Assembly: GCF_001945395.1 (NCBI RefSeq) | Contig: NZ_MSXV01000037.1 | Location: 62,001-126,000, forward strand | Direction of reading: 5' to 3' | DNA from: Pseudomonas sp. PA15(2017) | GTDB taxonomy: Bacteria; Pseudomonadota; Gammaproteobacteria; Pseudomonadales; Pseudomonadaceae | Length of the DNA stretch: 64,000 nt | In this document: in pieces, positions 33,289-42,862 of the stretch | How the letters are laid out: each line of letters opens with the position of its first letter | How positions within the stretch are numbered: position 1 is the stretch's first letter | Notes under the pieces: generated by a model | The model's input: the letters and a program-made list of their open reading frames with translations, nothing else | Databases searched by the model: none | What the model was told of the DNA's origin: nothing | Position numbers and translations under genes: made by a program

Positions 33289-34620
33289 GTGAATTTTCAT
33301 AAAGTCATTTGGCAGGAAGGCATGCTGCTGCGCCCGCAGCACTTCCAGCACAGCGATCGTTACTACGACCATCAGTTGAAAACCCGAACCCAATTGTTGG
33401 GTGCTTATACCTGGGGCTTTCTGAGCCTGGATATCGACCTGCAATTTCTCAACATGGGCAAGTTGGTGGTCAGCCAGGCGTCCGGCATTCTTCCCGATGG
33501 CAGCCTTTTCGAGCTGGGCGGCAATATCGAACCCTTGGCTCTCGATGTGCCGCCCAATACCGGCAATACGCCTATCTATCTGGCACTGCCTTTGGTAACG
33601 GGCAACCATATCGAGGCGCGTCGCCCGGAGCAGTCCGATGTGTTGGCTCGCTACACCGCCTATGAGGCGGAGGTTGCCGACTCGAATGCCGGTGACGATT
33701 CGTCCAGCCAGGTCAGTTGCGGTCGCCCCGACTTCCGGCTTTTGCTCGGTGAGCAGCAGAGCGATCAGGCTTACGTGAAGCTGAAGTTGTGTGAGGTGCT
33801 CGATGCCACGCCAGACGGCGTCATCAGCCTCGACCCAGACTTCGTACCGACCTACATACAGGCGCATGCATCCAGCTACCTGCTGTCGTGCCTCAAGGAA
33901 GTCATCAGCATGCTCAGCCATCGGGGCGACACCCTCGCTGAGCGAATTCGTTCCAATGGCAAGGTCGGCGGAGCGGAGGTCGGAGACTTCATGATGCTGC
34001 AGCTGATCAACCGAACCGAGCTGCTGTTGCGCCATTACCTGAGCCTGGAACAGGTGCATCCCGAAGAGCTGTACCGCACGCTGCTGACCATGCTCGGTGA
34101 TCTGGCGACTTTCTCGAGCGACAGCAAGAGACCCCGCCTGGACAGCCGCTACCAGCATAGCGATCAAGGCGCCAGCTTCCGTAAATTGATGGAGGCGATT
34201 CGTCAGGTGTTGTCCATGGTGCTGGAGCAGCATGCCATCGAGCTTATCCTGCAGGCCCGCCAATACGGGATCATCGTGTCGCCGCTGCACGACCACAAAC
34301 TGTTGGGCTCGGCGTCTTTCGTGCTGGCCGCCAGCGCCAACTGCGATTCGGAGGAGCTTCGTCACCGGCTGCCGGCACACCTCAAGGTTGGCCCGGTCGA
34401 GCGCATCCGCCAGTTGGTCAATCTGCATCTGCCGGGCATCAAGGTCAAACCGTTGCCCGTCGCTCCACGGCAGATCGCATTCCACTCCAACAAAACCTAT
34501 TTCATTCTCGAACTCAGCTCCGAAGACCTCGCTCAACTCGAGCGCTCCGGTGGTTTCGCATTCCATGTGTCTGGCGAATTCGCTGAGCTTGAACTGAAGT
34601 TCTGGGCCATAAGGAACTGA
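33289..34620 (+). CDS. tssK: T6SS baseplate-membrane linker TssK
   Basis: This 443-residue protein connects the baseplate to the membrane complex. The N-terminus VIWQEGMLLRPQHFQHSDRYY is the family hallmark, followed by a middle coiled-coil part and a C-terminal domain containing FILELSSEDLAQLERSGGFAFHVSGEF. The start is GTG 33289, directly after the tssJ stop, and no better start is present. Confidence 0.96.
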   Translation: MNFHKVIWQEGMLLRPQHFQHSDRYYDHQLKTRTQLLGAYTWGFLSLDIDLQFLNMGKLVVSQASGILPDGSLFELGGNIEPLALDVPPNTGNTPIYLALPLVTGNHIEARRPEQSDVLARYTAYEAEVADSNAGDDSSSQVSCGRPDFRLLLGEQQSDQAYVKLKLCEVLDATPDGVISLDPDFVPTYIQAHASSYLLSCLKEVISMLSHRGDTLAERIRSNGKVGGAEVGDFMMLQLINRTELLLRHYLSLEQVHPEELYRTLLTMLGDLATFSSDSKRPRLDSRYQHSDQGASFRKLMEAIRQVLSMVLEQHAIELILQARQYGIIVSPLHDHKLLGSASFVLAASANCDSEELRHRLPAHLKVGPVERIRQLVNLHLPGIKVKPLPVAPRQIAFHSNKTYFILELSSEDLAQLERSGGFAFHVSGEFAELELKFWAIRN

Positions 34621-34625
34621 CCGAC

Positions 34626-35501
34626 ATGATCAAGGACACGGATTACCATCAGGACGACAAGACGATCCTGCTCGATCGTCAGGGGCAGGGGCCTGCCTCA
34701 AGCCCGCTGACCGACTTCGCTGCGCCACCGCGTTTCGAGCAGCTGGAAGAACGTATGATCTATGCGGCTCGCCTGCGTCCCGCCGAGGCGTTCAACGTCA
34801 GCCTCAATTCGCTCGTGGCCGCGGCCTCGGAATTGTTGTCCGAAGTGGTGCGCCTCAAACACAGCGACAGCTATGAAGATCTTTATGCGCTCAATGAACG
34901 GCTGACAGCCGGCTTGAAGCTGTTCGAAGTTCGTGCATTGCACAACGGAGCGGAAAGCAGCCAGGTGATGGCTGCTCGTTACGTTCTTTGCACGGTGGTG
35001 GACGAAGCGGTCGTCACTACGCCCTGGGGCAATGAAAGTGAGTGGTCGCAGATGAGCTTGCTGAGCAGTTTTCACAACGAGACCTTTGGCGGCGAGAAGT
35101 TCTTCCAGCTCCTCGATCGGCTTTCGAAGAACCCCGTCAAACACCTGCCCATGCTGGAGCTGATGTACCTGTGCCTGTCCCTTGGTTTCGAGGGTAAATA
35201 CCGGGTGCAGGCGCGGGGCATGCTCGAACTCGAGGGCATTCGTGATGCGCTGTATCGCCAGATCCGACAATTACGCGGGGATGTGCCGCGCGAGCTTTCA
35301 CCGCATTGGGAGGGATTGAACGACCAACGTCGCAGCCTGGTGCGCATTGTGCCCGCCTGGATGGTGGTGTTGTTCACCTTGGTTTGCCTGGTGGTGATGT
35401 ATTCGGGTTTTGCCTGGGTGCTGAGCGAGCAGCGAGACACCGTTCTGCAACCGTATCAGCCATTCGATCAAGTAGCGGCTCAGCCGCAGTCGCAGCCGTA
35501 A
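34626..35501 (+). CDS. tssL: T6SS inner-membrane protein TssL (DotU family)
   Basis: This is a 291-residue DotU-like protein. The cytoplasmic hook-shaped domain includes AAASELLSEVVRLKH, YVLCTVVDEAVVTTPWGNESEWSQMSLLSSFHNETFGGEKFF and LCLSLGFEGKYR. One C-terminal membrane helix (WMVVLFTLVCLVVMYSGFAW) lies near residues 245-265 and is followed by a short periplasmic tail, so there is no OmpA-type peptidoglycan-binding domain. It works with TssM and TssJ. Confidence 0.95.
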   Translation: MIKDTDYHQDDKTILLDRQGQGPASSPLTDFAAPPRFEQLEERMIYAARLRPAEAFNVSLNSLVAAASELLSEVVRLKHSDSYEDLYALNERLTAGLKLFEVRALHNGAESSQVMAARYVLCTVVDEAVVTTPWGNESEWSQMSLLSSFHNETFGGEKFFQLLDRLSKNPVKHLPMLELMYLCLSLGFEGKYRVQARGMLELEGIRDALYRQIRQLRGDVPRELSPHWEGLNDQRRSLVRIVPAWMVVLFTLVCLVVMYSGFAWVLSEQRDTVLQPYQPFDQVAAQPQSQP

Positions 35502-35514
35502 ACAGGGACGTGTA

Positions 35515-38500
35515 ATGAAGAATTTTTTCAAGAAGGTCGGCGCGTTCCTGCGTAAGACTTGGGTGTGGACGCTGCTGCTAGTGCTCTTCGTCGCACTGCT
35601 CGTATGGTTCGTTGGGCCTCTGCTGGCGGTCGATGATTACAAGTTCTGGGCCAGTTCGACTTCCCGCTTGCTGACCATCAGTGTGCTGTTCCTCGTCTGG
35701 GGGTTGGCCATGGTCTTCGTCAGCTGGCGAGCTGGCGTGCGCAAGAAGGCTGAAGAAGAAAGTGACGACGGCCAGGAGCGCATTCGTCGTGAAGAACTGA
35801 TCGACGAAGAGCAAAAGGAGTTGAAGGCGCGTTTCAAGGAAGCACTCGTCACGCTCAAGACATCGAGCTTGTATCGCGGCCGTAGCGAGCGCTGGCGCAG
35901 CGATTTGCCCTGGTACCTGCTGATCGGCCCGCAGGGCGGGGGCAAGACCAGCCTGTTGGACTTCTCGGGGCTTGAGTTCCCGATCAACAAGATCGAGCGC
36001 AAGCTGACCCGTGACACCCTGGGCACCCGGCACTGTGATTGGTACTTCGCCGACCATGGCGTGCTGATCGATACCGCTGGCCGTTATCTGACCCAGCCGG
36101 ATGCCGAAGTCGATGGCAACGCCTGGAGCACGTTGCTCAACCTGCTTCGCAAGCGTCGTCGCAATCGACCGTTGAATGGTGTGCTGGTGACCATTCCGGT
36201 CGAGACCCTGCTGCATGATAGCGAGCAGCAGCTCGAGATCCTCGCTCGACAGGTGCGTGCACGGTTGCAGGACGTACATCAGAAACTGCATGTCGATGTG
36301 CCGGTGTATCTGGTGTTGAGCAAGGCCGACAGCCTGCTGGGTTTCGATGAGTTCTTCGATCAGCTGACCCGCGAAGAAAGCGATCAGGTGCTTGGCACCA
36401 GCTTCCGCAAGGAGCAGTCGGGCACCGATGTGGCGGTGCTGCGCAACGAGTTCGAAGAGCTGCTGCGCCGCCTCAACAGCCAGGTAATCATGCGCATGCA
36501 TCAGGAGCGTGATACCCAGCGCCGCGGCCGTATTCTCGACTTTCCGCATCAGCTGGGGCAGATCGGCGAGCGCCTTTGCCTGTTCGTGGACATGGCATTC
36601 ACCGGTAACCGTTATCAGCGCGCCAGCCAGTTGCGTGGCTTCTATCTGACCAGTGCACCCCACCTGACCGGGGAAATGGACGCTACCGCTGCCAGCATTG
36701 GTGCCAACCTTGGCATGAGTGCCGGGGTATTGCCGACCTTACGCAACGGCCGCTCGCGATTCATCCATCACTTGCTCAGCCGGGTCATTTTTCCCGAAGC
36801 CGACCTTGCGGGGCTGGATAAACGTGAGCGAAACCGTATTCATTGGGGGCAACGTGCGTTGTACGTAGGCGCGCTCGCTGCCCTGGCAGTGTTCGGTGTG
36901 CTCTGGGCCACCGGCTTTTCCGCCAATTACGAGCGACTTGAAAAGCTGCGCGCGTTGGCGCAAACCTGGACCCAGCAGCATTCGGCTCTGAGTGCCCGGG
37001 ACGACGCGATGGCTGCTCTCAAGGTGCTCGATACCAGTTATGCCGGGACGCAGGTCTTTCCAGACAAAGGCGATGTGAGTTACCACGAGCGTGGTGGCTT
37101 GTATCAGGGCGAGGAGGTCGAGCCGGTCGTTGTGGCGGCCTACGAGCGTCAGTTGGAAGAACAGTTGCTGCCCCGGGTTGCCGGCATGCTGGAGGGGCAG
37201 GTCAGAGCCAACACCAAGGATCGTGATCGCCTGCTCAACGGCCTGCGCGCATACCTGATGCTGAACATGAAGGATCGTCGCGACGCACAGTGGCTCAAAG
37301 ACTGGGTCGCGGCCGATTGGTCCCAGCGCTACACCGGCAATACCGCCGTGCAGAATGGCCTGAACGCGCACTTCGAGCGTTTGCTGAAGCAACCATTCGT
37401 TTATCCCCTGAACGAGCAGTTGGTTGCTCAAGCGCGTCAGATCCTGCGTAGCGAGTCGTTGGCCAACGTGGTTTACCGAGTGCTTCGCGAGCAGGCTCGT
37501 ACGCTGCCCGAATACCGCCTTGATCAACACCTCGGGCCGCAAGGCTCGCTTTTCTATGGCGGCAACTACGTCATTCCAGGCTTCTATACCCAACAAGGTT
37601 ATCAGCAGTATTTCTCGGTACAGGGCTCGATGCTCGTTAGCGATATCCTGCGCGACAACTGGGTATTGGGGGAGGGCTCCGACCTTAGCGTGATGGATAT
37701 GCGCCGCTTGATGGTTGAACTCGAGCAGTTGTATTTCCGCGACTACGCCAATTACTGGAGCGAAGCCTTGGGTCAGATTGGCCTGCTGGCGGCCAACGAT
37801 TTCGCCGAGGGCGCTGAGCAGCTTGCCGGCCTCACCTCCGCCAATTCACCGATACTGCAGTTGCTGGTAGAAGTGAGGGAAAACACCCGCTTCGCGACTA
37901 TCGCGGATGCCGCAGAAGGTGCAGCAGAGGCGGCGGGACAACTGGCGGATCAGAACGGCAAACTGGCCAACGCCGTTGCCGACAAGGCCACCGACAGCGC
38001 GAAAAATCTGCCGGATACATCGCGCAAATCGTTGCAGAGCCGCTTCGAGCCGCTACATCGCCTGCTCGATGATAACAATGGGCCGACTGCCGACTTGCTT
38101 CCAGCATTGACGGCGCTCAACGACCTGCAGATGCAGGTAGCAAGCCTTGCCCGTGCCAGTGCGCCGGAGCAGGCCGCTTTCGAGATGGCCAAGCACCGCA
38201 TGGGGGGGCAGCGTGACGCGCTGAGCGCTCTGCGAAGTTCCGCCGGCCGCCTGCCACGCCCCGTGGGCAGCTGGTTCAACGTGCTGGCTGAAGATACCTG
38301 GCGATTGGTGCTCAGCGACTCCTATCAGTATCTGAACCAGCGTTATCAGAGCGAGCTGTATAGCTTCTATGGCAAGGCGATTCGCCAGCGCTATCCCTTC
38401 GACGCTCATAGCGCCAGTGATGTGGCGATTGCGGACTTCCGTGAGTTCTTCAAGACCCAGGGGATCTTCGATCGCTTCTTCGACAGTTACATGCGTCCAT

Positions 38501-39030
38501 TCGTCAATGGCGACTCGGGCAGTTACCGCATGCGTAGCGTCGACGGCCATAGCCTGCCGATTTCCAGGACTTACCTCGACCAGATGTCGGCTGCACAGGT
38601 TATCCGCCAGAGCTTCTTCGCTGATAACCCGGCCGAACCGCAGGTGCAGTTCAAGCTCGAGCCTTACACGCTGGATTCGGCAGTCAGCCGCTCCGAATTC
38701 AAGCTCGGCGACAAGACCATGGAGTACCGCCATGGCCCGATCGTGCCGATGGCATTCAAATGGCCGACGGATGCCGAGGGCGGGCGTACCAGCCTGGTGC
38801 TCGACAGAATGGTCGGTCGGCCACTGGGGATCGAGAAGAACACCGGCCCCTGGTCACTGTTCAGGCTGTTCGATCTGATGGAGACCGAGTACCTCACGGG
38901 CCGCGATGTGCTGGTGCTCAAGGCCGACGTGGGCGGTATGCGTGCCAACTACCTGTTGACCAGCCAGCGTGCGCCGAATCCGTTCGATATGAGCGCGCTG
39001 CGTAGCTTCCGTATGCCGGTGCAGCTCTGA
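35515..39030 (+). CDS. tssM: T6SS inner-membrane protein TssM (IcmF family)
   Basis: This is an 1171-residue protein. Two N-terminal membrane helices (residues about 15-35 and 45-65) and a third near 450 (YVGALAALAVFGVLWATGF) enclose a cytoplasmic NTPase-like domain with Walker A IGPQGGGKTS. The long periplasmic part contacts TssJ, ending in the beta-rich C-terminal domain. The intact Walker motif differs from TssM members that have lost it. The phosphatase gene start overlaps its stop (TGATG). Confidence 0.96.
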   Translation: MKNFFKKVGAFLRKTWVWTLLLVLFVALLVWFVGPLLAVDDYKFWASSTSRLLTISVLFLVWGLAMVFVSWRAGVRKKAEEESDDGQERIRREELIDEEQKELKARFKEALVTLKTSSLYRGRSERWRSDLPWYLLIGPQGGGKTSLLDFSGLEFPINKIERKLTRDTLGTRHCDWYFADHGVLIDTAGRYLTQPDAEVDGNAWSTLLNLLRKRRRNRPLNGVLVTIPVETLLHDSEQQLEILARQVRARLQDVHQKLHVDVPVYLVLSKADSLLGFDEFFDQLTREESDQVLGTSFRKEQSGTDVAVLRNEFEELLRRLNSQVIMRMHQERDTQRRGRILDFPHQLGQIGERLCLFVDMAFTGNRYQRASQLRGFYLTSAPHLTGEMDATAASIGANLGMSAGVLPTLRNGRSRFIHHLLSRVIFPEADLAGLDKRERNRIHWGQRALYVGALAALAVFGVLWATGFSANYERLEKLRALAQTWTQQHSALSARDDAMAALKVLDTSYAGTQVFPDKGDVSYHERGGLYQGEEVEPVVVAAYERQLEEQLLPRVAGMLEGQVRANTKDRDRLLNGLRAYLMLNMKDRRDAQWLKDWVAADWSQRYTGNTAVQNGLNAHFERLLKQPFVYPLNEQLVAQARQILRSESLANVVYRVLREQARTLPEYRLDQHLGPQGSLFYGGNYVIPGFYTQQGYQQYFSVQGSMLVSDILRDNWVLGEGSDLSVMDMRRLMVELEQLYFRDYANYWSEALGQIGLLAANDFAEGAEQLAGLTSANSPILQLLVEVRENTRFATIADAAEGAAEAAGQLADQNGKLANAVADKATDSAKNLPDTSRKSLQSRFEPLHRLLDDNNGPTADLLPALTALNDLQMQVASLARASAPEQAAFEMAKHRMGGQRDALSALRSSAGRLPRPVGSWFNVLAEDTWRLVLSDSYQYLNQRYQSELYSFYGKAIRQRYPFDAHSASDVAIADFREFFKTQGIFDRFFDSYMRPFVNGDSGSYRMRSVDGHSLPISRTYLDQMSAAQVIRQSFFADNPAEPQVQFKLEPYTLDSAVSRSEFKLGDKTMEYRHGPIVPMAFKWPTDAEGGRTSLVLDRMVGRPLGIEKNTGPWSLFRLFDLMETEYLTGRDVLVLKADVGGMRANYLLTSQRAPNPFDMSALRSFRMPVQL

Positions 39031-39758
39031 TGCTGGTGGTCAGCCCGTGGCGTAGCGCCGCACGAACCGATACGGGAAAGGTTCGTGCGCGCAACGAAGA
39101 TGCTTTTCTCGATTGCCCTCAAGATGGTTTGTGGGTGGTCGCCGATGGCATGGGCGGCTATCAGGGTGGCGACGTCGCTAGCCAACTGATCGTCGCCAGC
39201 CTGGCTGATCTGCCGGTCGAGCAGAGCTTCGACGAGCGACTCACAGCGATTCGCCAATGCTTGCACTGGCTCAATCGCCGCTTGTCCCAGGAGCTGACCA
39301 TCGTCGCTGAGCGCCCCGAAAACATCATCGGCAGCACCGTGGTGGTGCTGTTGGTGGAGGGCAGTCGCGGCGCCTGTATCTGGGCTGGAGACAGCCGTTG
39401 CTATCTGTGGCGGGCACAGCGGCTGTATCAGCTTTCCAAGGACCACTCGCTGCAACAGCAATTGATCGATGAACACCAAATGACTCCGGCCGAAGCAAGG
39501 GTTCACCCGGCCGCTCACGCACTGACTCGCGCAGTCGGAGCGGCCGAGCACTTGACCCTCGATGTACTGGAGTTCGAGGTTCATCCCGGTGACGCCTACT
39601 TGCTGTGCAGCGACGGTCTTTACAACGGTATCAGCGGTGACGCACTCGGGAACGCACTTAGCCTTGCAGCGCCACATATCGCAGTGGAGCGCCTGTTCGA
39701 TGGCGCTCTGCGCGGTTCTGCGCGGGATAACCTGACCGCAGTGGTGATCCGCCAATGA
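39030..39758 (+). CDS. stp1: T6SS-associated PP2C-type serine/threonine phosphatase
   Basis: This is a 242-residue PP2C phosphatase. Metal-binding motifs are visible: RARNEDAF, VVADGMGGYQGGDVAS, ACIWAGDSRCYLWR and LLCSDGLYNGI. It sits where stp1 (PA1670) lies in the H2 cluster and pairs with the kinase that follows by overlap. The likely role is to reverse phosphorylation of the FHA protein; this is inference from the P. aeruginosa threonine-phosphorylation pathway. Confidence 0.93.
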   Translation: MLVVSPWRSAARTDTGKVRARNEDAFLDCPQDGLWVVADGMGGYQGGDVASQLIVASLADLPVEQSFDERLTAIRQCLHWLNRRLSQELTIVAERPENIIGSTVVVLLVEGSRGACIWAGDSRCYLWRAQRLYQLSKDHSLQQQLIDEHQMTPAEARVHPAAHALTRAVGAAEHLTLDVLEFEVHPGDAYLLCSDGLYNGISGDALGNALSLAAPHIAVERLFDGALRGSARDNLTAVVIRQ

Positions 39759-40756
39759 GCAAACTGCTGCGTATTGCTGACGAGCTGCCGGTGGATGCCG
39801 TGCAGGAGCGCGACCTGACGTATTTCGCTTTTGCCAAGGTGGCGAAAGCCTCGTCGCCTGCCGGCCGAACCCGTTTGCCGGCGATGCCTGAAGTGCTGGC
39901 CGGCCGATATCGCATCGAGCGTCTGCTGGGGGCCGGGGGCATGGGGCTGGTTTACCGGGCACGCGATCTGCTCGCCGAGCAGTTTGGCGATCCCGAGCCT
40001 CACATCGCCTTGAAGATTCTCGGTGAGGAGTTTGCCGAGTCGCCCGACGCAAGTGCCCTGCTGTATAGCGAATTCGCCCTTGCGCGGCGGTTACGCCACG
40101 ACAATGTGCTACGTGCGCATGCCTTCGAGGTGGACACTGAGTGCCAGCGGGCCTTTTTCACCATGGAACTCATGCATGGTTTGACGCTGGATAAGCTGCT
40201 CTGTGAACGGCCTCTGGGTATTGTCTGGCAAGAGCTGCGCACAATTGCATTACCGCTGCTCGATGCATTGGCCCACGTCCATTCTCGAGGCGTACTGCAC
40301 GGCGATATGAAACCGAGCAACGTCATGGTCAGCGAGGACGGCATAAGGCTGTTCGACTTTGGCCTGGGGCAGGCGCAAGAGGGTGTGTTGCCAGGTTTAC
40401 CGCATGTGAGCCGAGAGCGCTTCAATGCCTGGACGCCAGGCTACGCAGCGCCGGAACTGCTGGATGGCGAGCCACTGACGGCCAGGGCCGATATCTACGG
40501 GGCCGCCTGTGTGATTTACGAGCTGGCGGGCGGTAAGCACCCGTTCCGCCGCCTGCCTTCCAACCAGGCGCGCGATGAACGACTCGAAGGTGAGCTGCAT
40601 GCCCCCAGGCACCTGCCAAGGCGCTGCTGGCCGGCGCTCAAGACTGCACTGGCCTTCGATCCCGCGCAGCGCACCATCACTGCCCAGCAATTGCGTGATG
40701 CACTGGACGCCCCGCCGTCCTGGCTGAAACGCCTGACCGGCCAGCACAACGGATGA
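39755..40756 (+). CDS. stk1: T6SS-associated serine/threonine protein kinase
   Basis: This is a 333-residue Hanks-type kinase. Visible motifs are the glycine loop LGAGGMGLVYRARD, the lysine strand IALKIL, the catalytic loop HGDMKPSNVM (HGD in place of the usual HRD), DFGLGQ and YAAPEL. There is no C-terminal membrane helix, so unlike PpkA it appears cytoplasmic. It overlaps the phosphatase gene by ATGA. Its position equals stk1 (PA1671), the last gene of the H2 core. Confidence 0.92.
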   Translation: MSKLLRIADELPVDAVQERDLTYFAFAKVAKASSPAGRTRLPAMPEVLAGRYRIERLLGAGGMGLVYRARDLLAEQFGDPEPHIALKILGEEFAESPDASALLYSEFALARRLRHDNVLRAHAFEVDTECQRAFFTMELMHGLTLDKLLCERPLGIVWQELRTIALPLLDALAHVHSRGVLHGDMKPSNVMVSEDGIRLFDFGLGQAQEGVLPGLPHVSRERFNAWTPGYAAPELLDGEPLTARADIYGAACVIYELAGGKHPFRRLPSNQARDERLEGELHAPRHLPRRCWPALKTALAFDPAQRTITAQQLRDALDAPPSWLKRLTGQHNG

Positions 40757-40777
40757 CAACCGAACAGGGAGTACACG

Positions 40778-42847
40778 ATGTTCAATCCTTCTAACGAAAC
40801 ACACTTCAGCCTGAGCGTTAAGGAGTTTGCGGGCGACCTGCAGGTGTTGTCGTTCACGGGCACCGAGGGTGTCAGCCAGCCCTATCGTTTCGATCTGGAG
40901 TTGGTGAGTGAAAACCACGATCTGGATCTGGAGAGCTTGTTGCACAAGCAGGCTTTCCTGGCGTTCGACCCGCAAGGCAGCGGCATTCACGGCCAGATTT
41001 ACCGCGTAGCCCAAGGCGATGCCGGTAAGCGGCTGAGCCGCTACACGGTGTCGATCGTTCCGCAGTTGCAGTACCTGCAGCACCGCGCCAATCAGCGCAT
41101 CTATCAGCAGATGTCCGCACCGGACATCATTGCGCAAGTACTCGAAGAACATGGCATCAAGGCCAATGCCTACAACTTCCAATTGAGTCAGCCGTGCCCT
41201 GAGCGCGACTACTGCGTGCAGTACGACGAAAGCGACCTGCACTTCGTGCAGCGCCTGTGCGAGGAGGAGGGCATTCACTACCACTTCCAGCACGGCCCCG
41301 ATGGCCATCTGCTGGTGTTCGGTGATGACCAGACCGTGTTCCCGAAACTGGGCCAGCCCACGGCTTATGTGCAGGGCAGCGGCCTGGTGGCAGATGATCC
41401 GGTCATCAAAGGCTTCAAGTTGCGCCTGGAAACCCGCACCAGCCGCGTTACGCGCCGCGACTATGACTTCGAAAAGCCAAGGCTGCAGCTCGAAGCCGCT
41501 TACAAGCCCAGCGGCGAAAGCACCGAACCGGATCTTGAGGACTACGATTACCCAGGGCGCTACGCCGAGCGCGCCCGTGGCAAGTTCCTCAGTCAGCGGG
41601 CGCTGGAGCGGCACCGCGCGGACTACCAGCAAGCCGAGGGCTGGGGCGATCAGACCCGCCTGGTGAGTGGTCATTTCCTGGCACTTTCCGAACACCCGCG
41701 CAGCGAATGGAACGACCTGTGGCTGCTGACCGAAATCTTTCATGAAGGCAAACAACCGCAAGTGCTGGAGGAGTCGGTAAGCAGCGATACCACCGATAAC
41801 AAGGACGATTTTCACCAGGGCTACCGCAACCGCTTTCTCGCCACCCCCTGGGCCGTGATGTACCGGCCAGCCCTGCTGCACCCCAAGCCGCGCGTGCTCG
41901 GCAGCCAGACGGCCGTGGTCACCGGGCCCGCTGGCGAAGAGATCCACTGCGACCAATATGGTCGCGTGAAGGTGCAGTTTCACTGGGATCGAGAAGGCCA
42001 GGCAGATGACAAGACCAGCTGCTGGATGCGCGTTTCCAGCGGCTGGGCAGGGGATCGCTACGGTGGCATCGCCATTCCGCGCATCGGCATGGAAGTGCTC
42101 ATCACCTTTCTCGAAGGCGACCCCGATCAGCCGCTGATCAGCGGCTGCCTTTACCACAAGGAAAATCAGGTTCCGTACCCGCTTCCAGCGAACAAGACCC
42201 GCACCGTATTCAAGACGCTCAGCTCCCCGGGTGGTGGCGGCTTCAATGAGCTGCGTATCGAAGACAAGAAGGGTGCCGAGCAGATCTTCATTCATGCCCA
42301 GAAAGACTGGGATGAAAATATCGAGCACGACCAGAAGATCCGCGTCGGCAACGAACGCCACGACACCGTAGAGAAGAACACCTACACCGAACTGAAGGCC
42401 GAAGAGCACCGCACCACCCACGCCGACCGTAAGGTCGAGGTGCGCACCGATGACCACCTGACCGTCGCCCAGAACCAGCACGTGAAGCTGGGCACTGCGC
42501 AATTGACTCAGGCTGGCAGGGAGATCCACCTCAAGGCCGGCGAAAAGATCGTGATCGAGGCGGGCATGGAGCTCACCGTCAAGGCCGGCGGCAGCTTCAT
42601 CAAGCTGGATCCGAGCGGCATCACCATGATCGGGCCAACGGTCAAGGTGAATGCCGGTGGCTCGCCAGGCAGTGGTTCGGGTATTGCGATCAAACCACCT
42701 GTATTACCGGGGGCGGCGGATAGCGACAAGGCTGGCGAAATACCGGAAGAGGTGGCCAGCAACTGCGTGGAAAAACCGCAGCCGGCGGTTTGTGAAGAGT
42801 GTTTGCGCCGCGCGCAAAGCAAAGCCCAAGTGCTAGTCGCACGTTAA
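40778..42847 (+). CDS. vgrG: T6SS spike protein VgrG (TssI)
   Basis: This is a 689-residue spike protein. The gp27-like part covers about residues 1-380 (FTGTEGVSQPYRFDLELVSE, RDYCVQYDESDLHFVQRLCEEEGIHYHF). The gp5-like OB fold follows (HCDQYGRVKVQFHWDREG, SCWMRVSSGWAGDRYGG, GMEVLITFLEGDPDQPLISG). The C-terminal beta-helix runs to about 630. The tail is short and Cys-rich (CVEKPQPAVCEECLRRAQ) and carries no enzymatic domain. It lies 22 nt after the kinase and heads the DUF4123-DUF3304-DUF2235 module. Confidence 0.96.
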   Translation: MFNPSNETHFSLSVKEFAGDLQVLSFTGTEGVSQPYRFDLELVSENHDLDLESLLHKQAFLAFDPQGSGIHGQIYRVAQGDAGKRLSRYTVSIVPQLQYLQHRANQRIYQQMSAPDIIAQVLEEHGIKANAYNFQLSQPCPERDYCVQYDESDLHFVQRLCEEEGIHYHFQHGPDGHLLVFGDDQTVFPKLGQPTAYVQGSGLVADDPVIKGFKLRLETRTSRVTRRDYDFEKPRLQLEAAYKPSGESTEPDLEDYDYPGRYAERARGKFLSQRALERHRADYQQAEGWGDQTRLVSGHFLALSEHPRSEWNDLWLLTEIFHEGKQPQVLEESVSSDTTDNKDDFHQGYRNRFLATPWAVMYRPALLHPKPRVLGSQTAVVTGPAGEEIHCDQYGRVKVQFHWDREGQADDKTSCWMRVSSGWAGDRYGGIAIPRIGMEVLITFLEGDPDQPLISGCLYHKENQVPYPLPANKTRTVFKTLSSPGGGGFNELRIEDKKGAEQIFIHAQKDWDENIEHDQKIRVGNERHDTVEKNTYTELKAEEHRTTHADRKVEVRTDDHLTVAQNQHVKLGTAQLTQAGREIHLKAGEKIVIEAGMELTVKAGGSFIKLDPSGITMIGPTVKVNAGGSPGSGSGIAIKPPVLPGAADSDKAGEIPEEVASNCVEKPQPAVCEECLRRAQSKAQVLVAR

Positions 42848-42862
42848 AAGCAAGGAGCGACG

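Noticed and set aside
40397..42529. 710-codon minus-strand frame opposite vgrG
   Set aside because: Shadow of vgrG, which has intact family motifs throughout.
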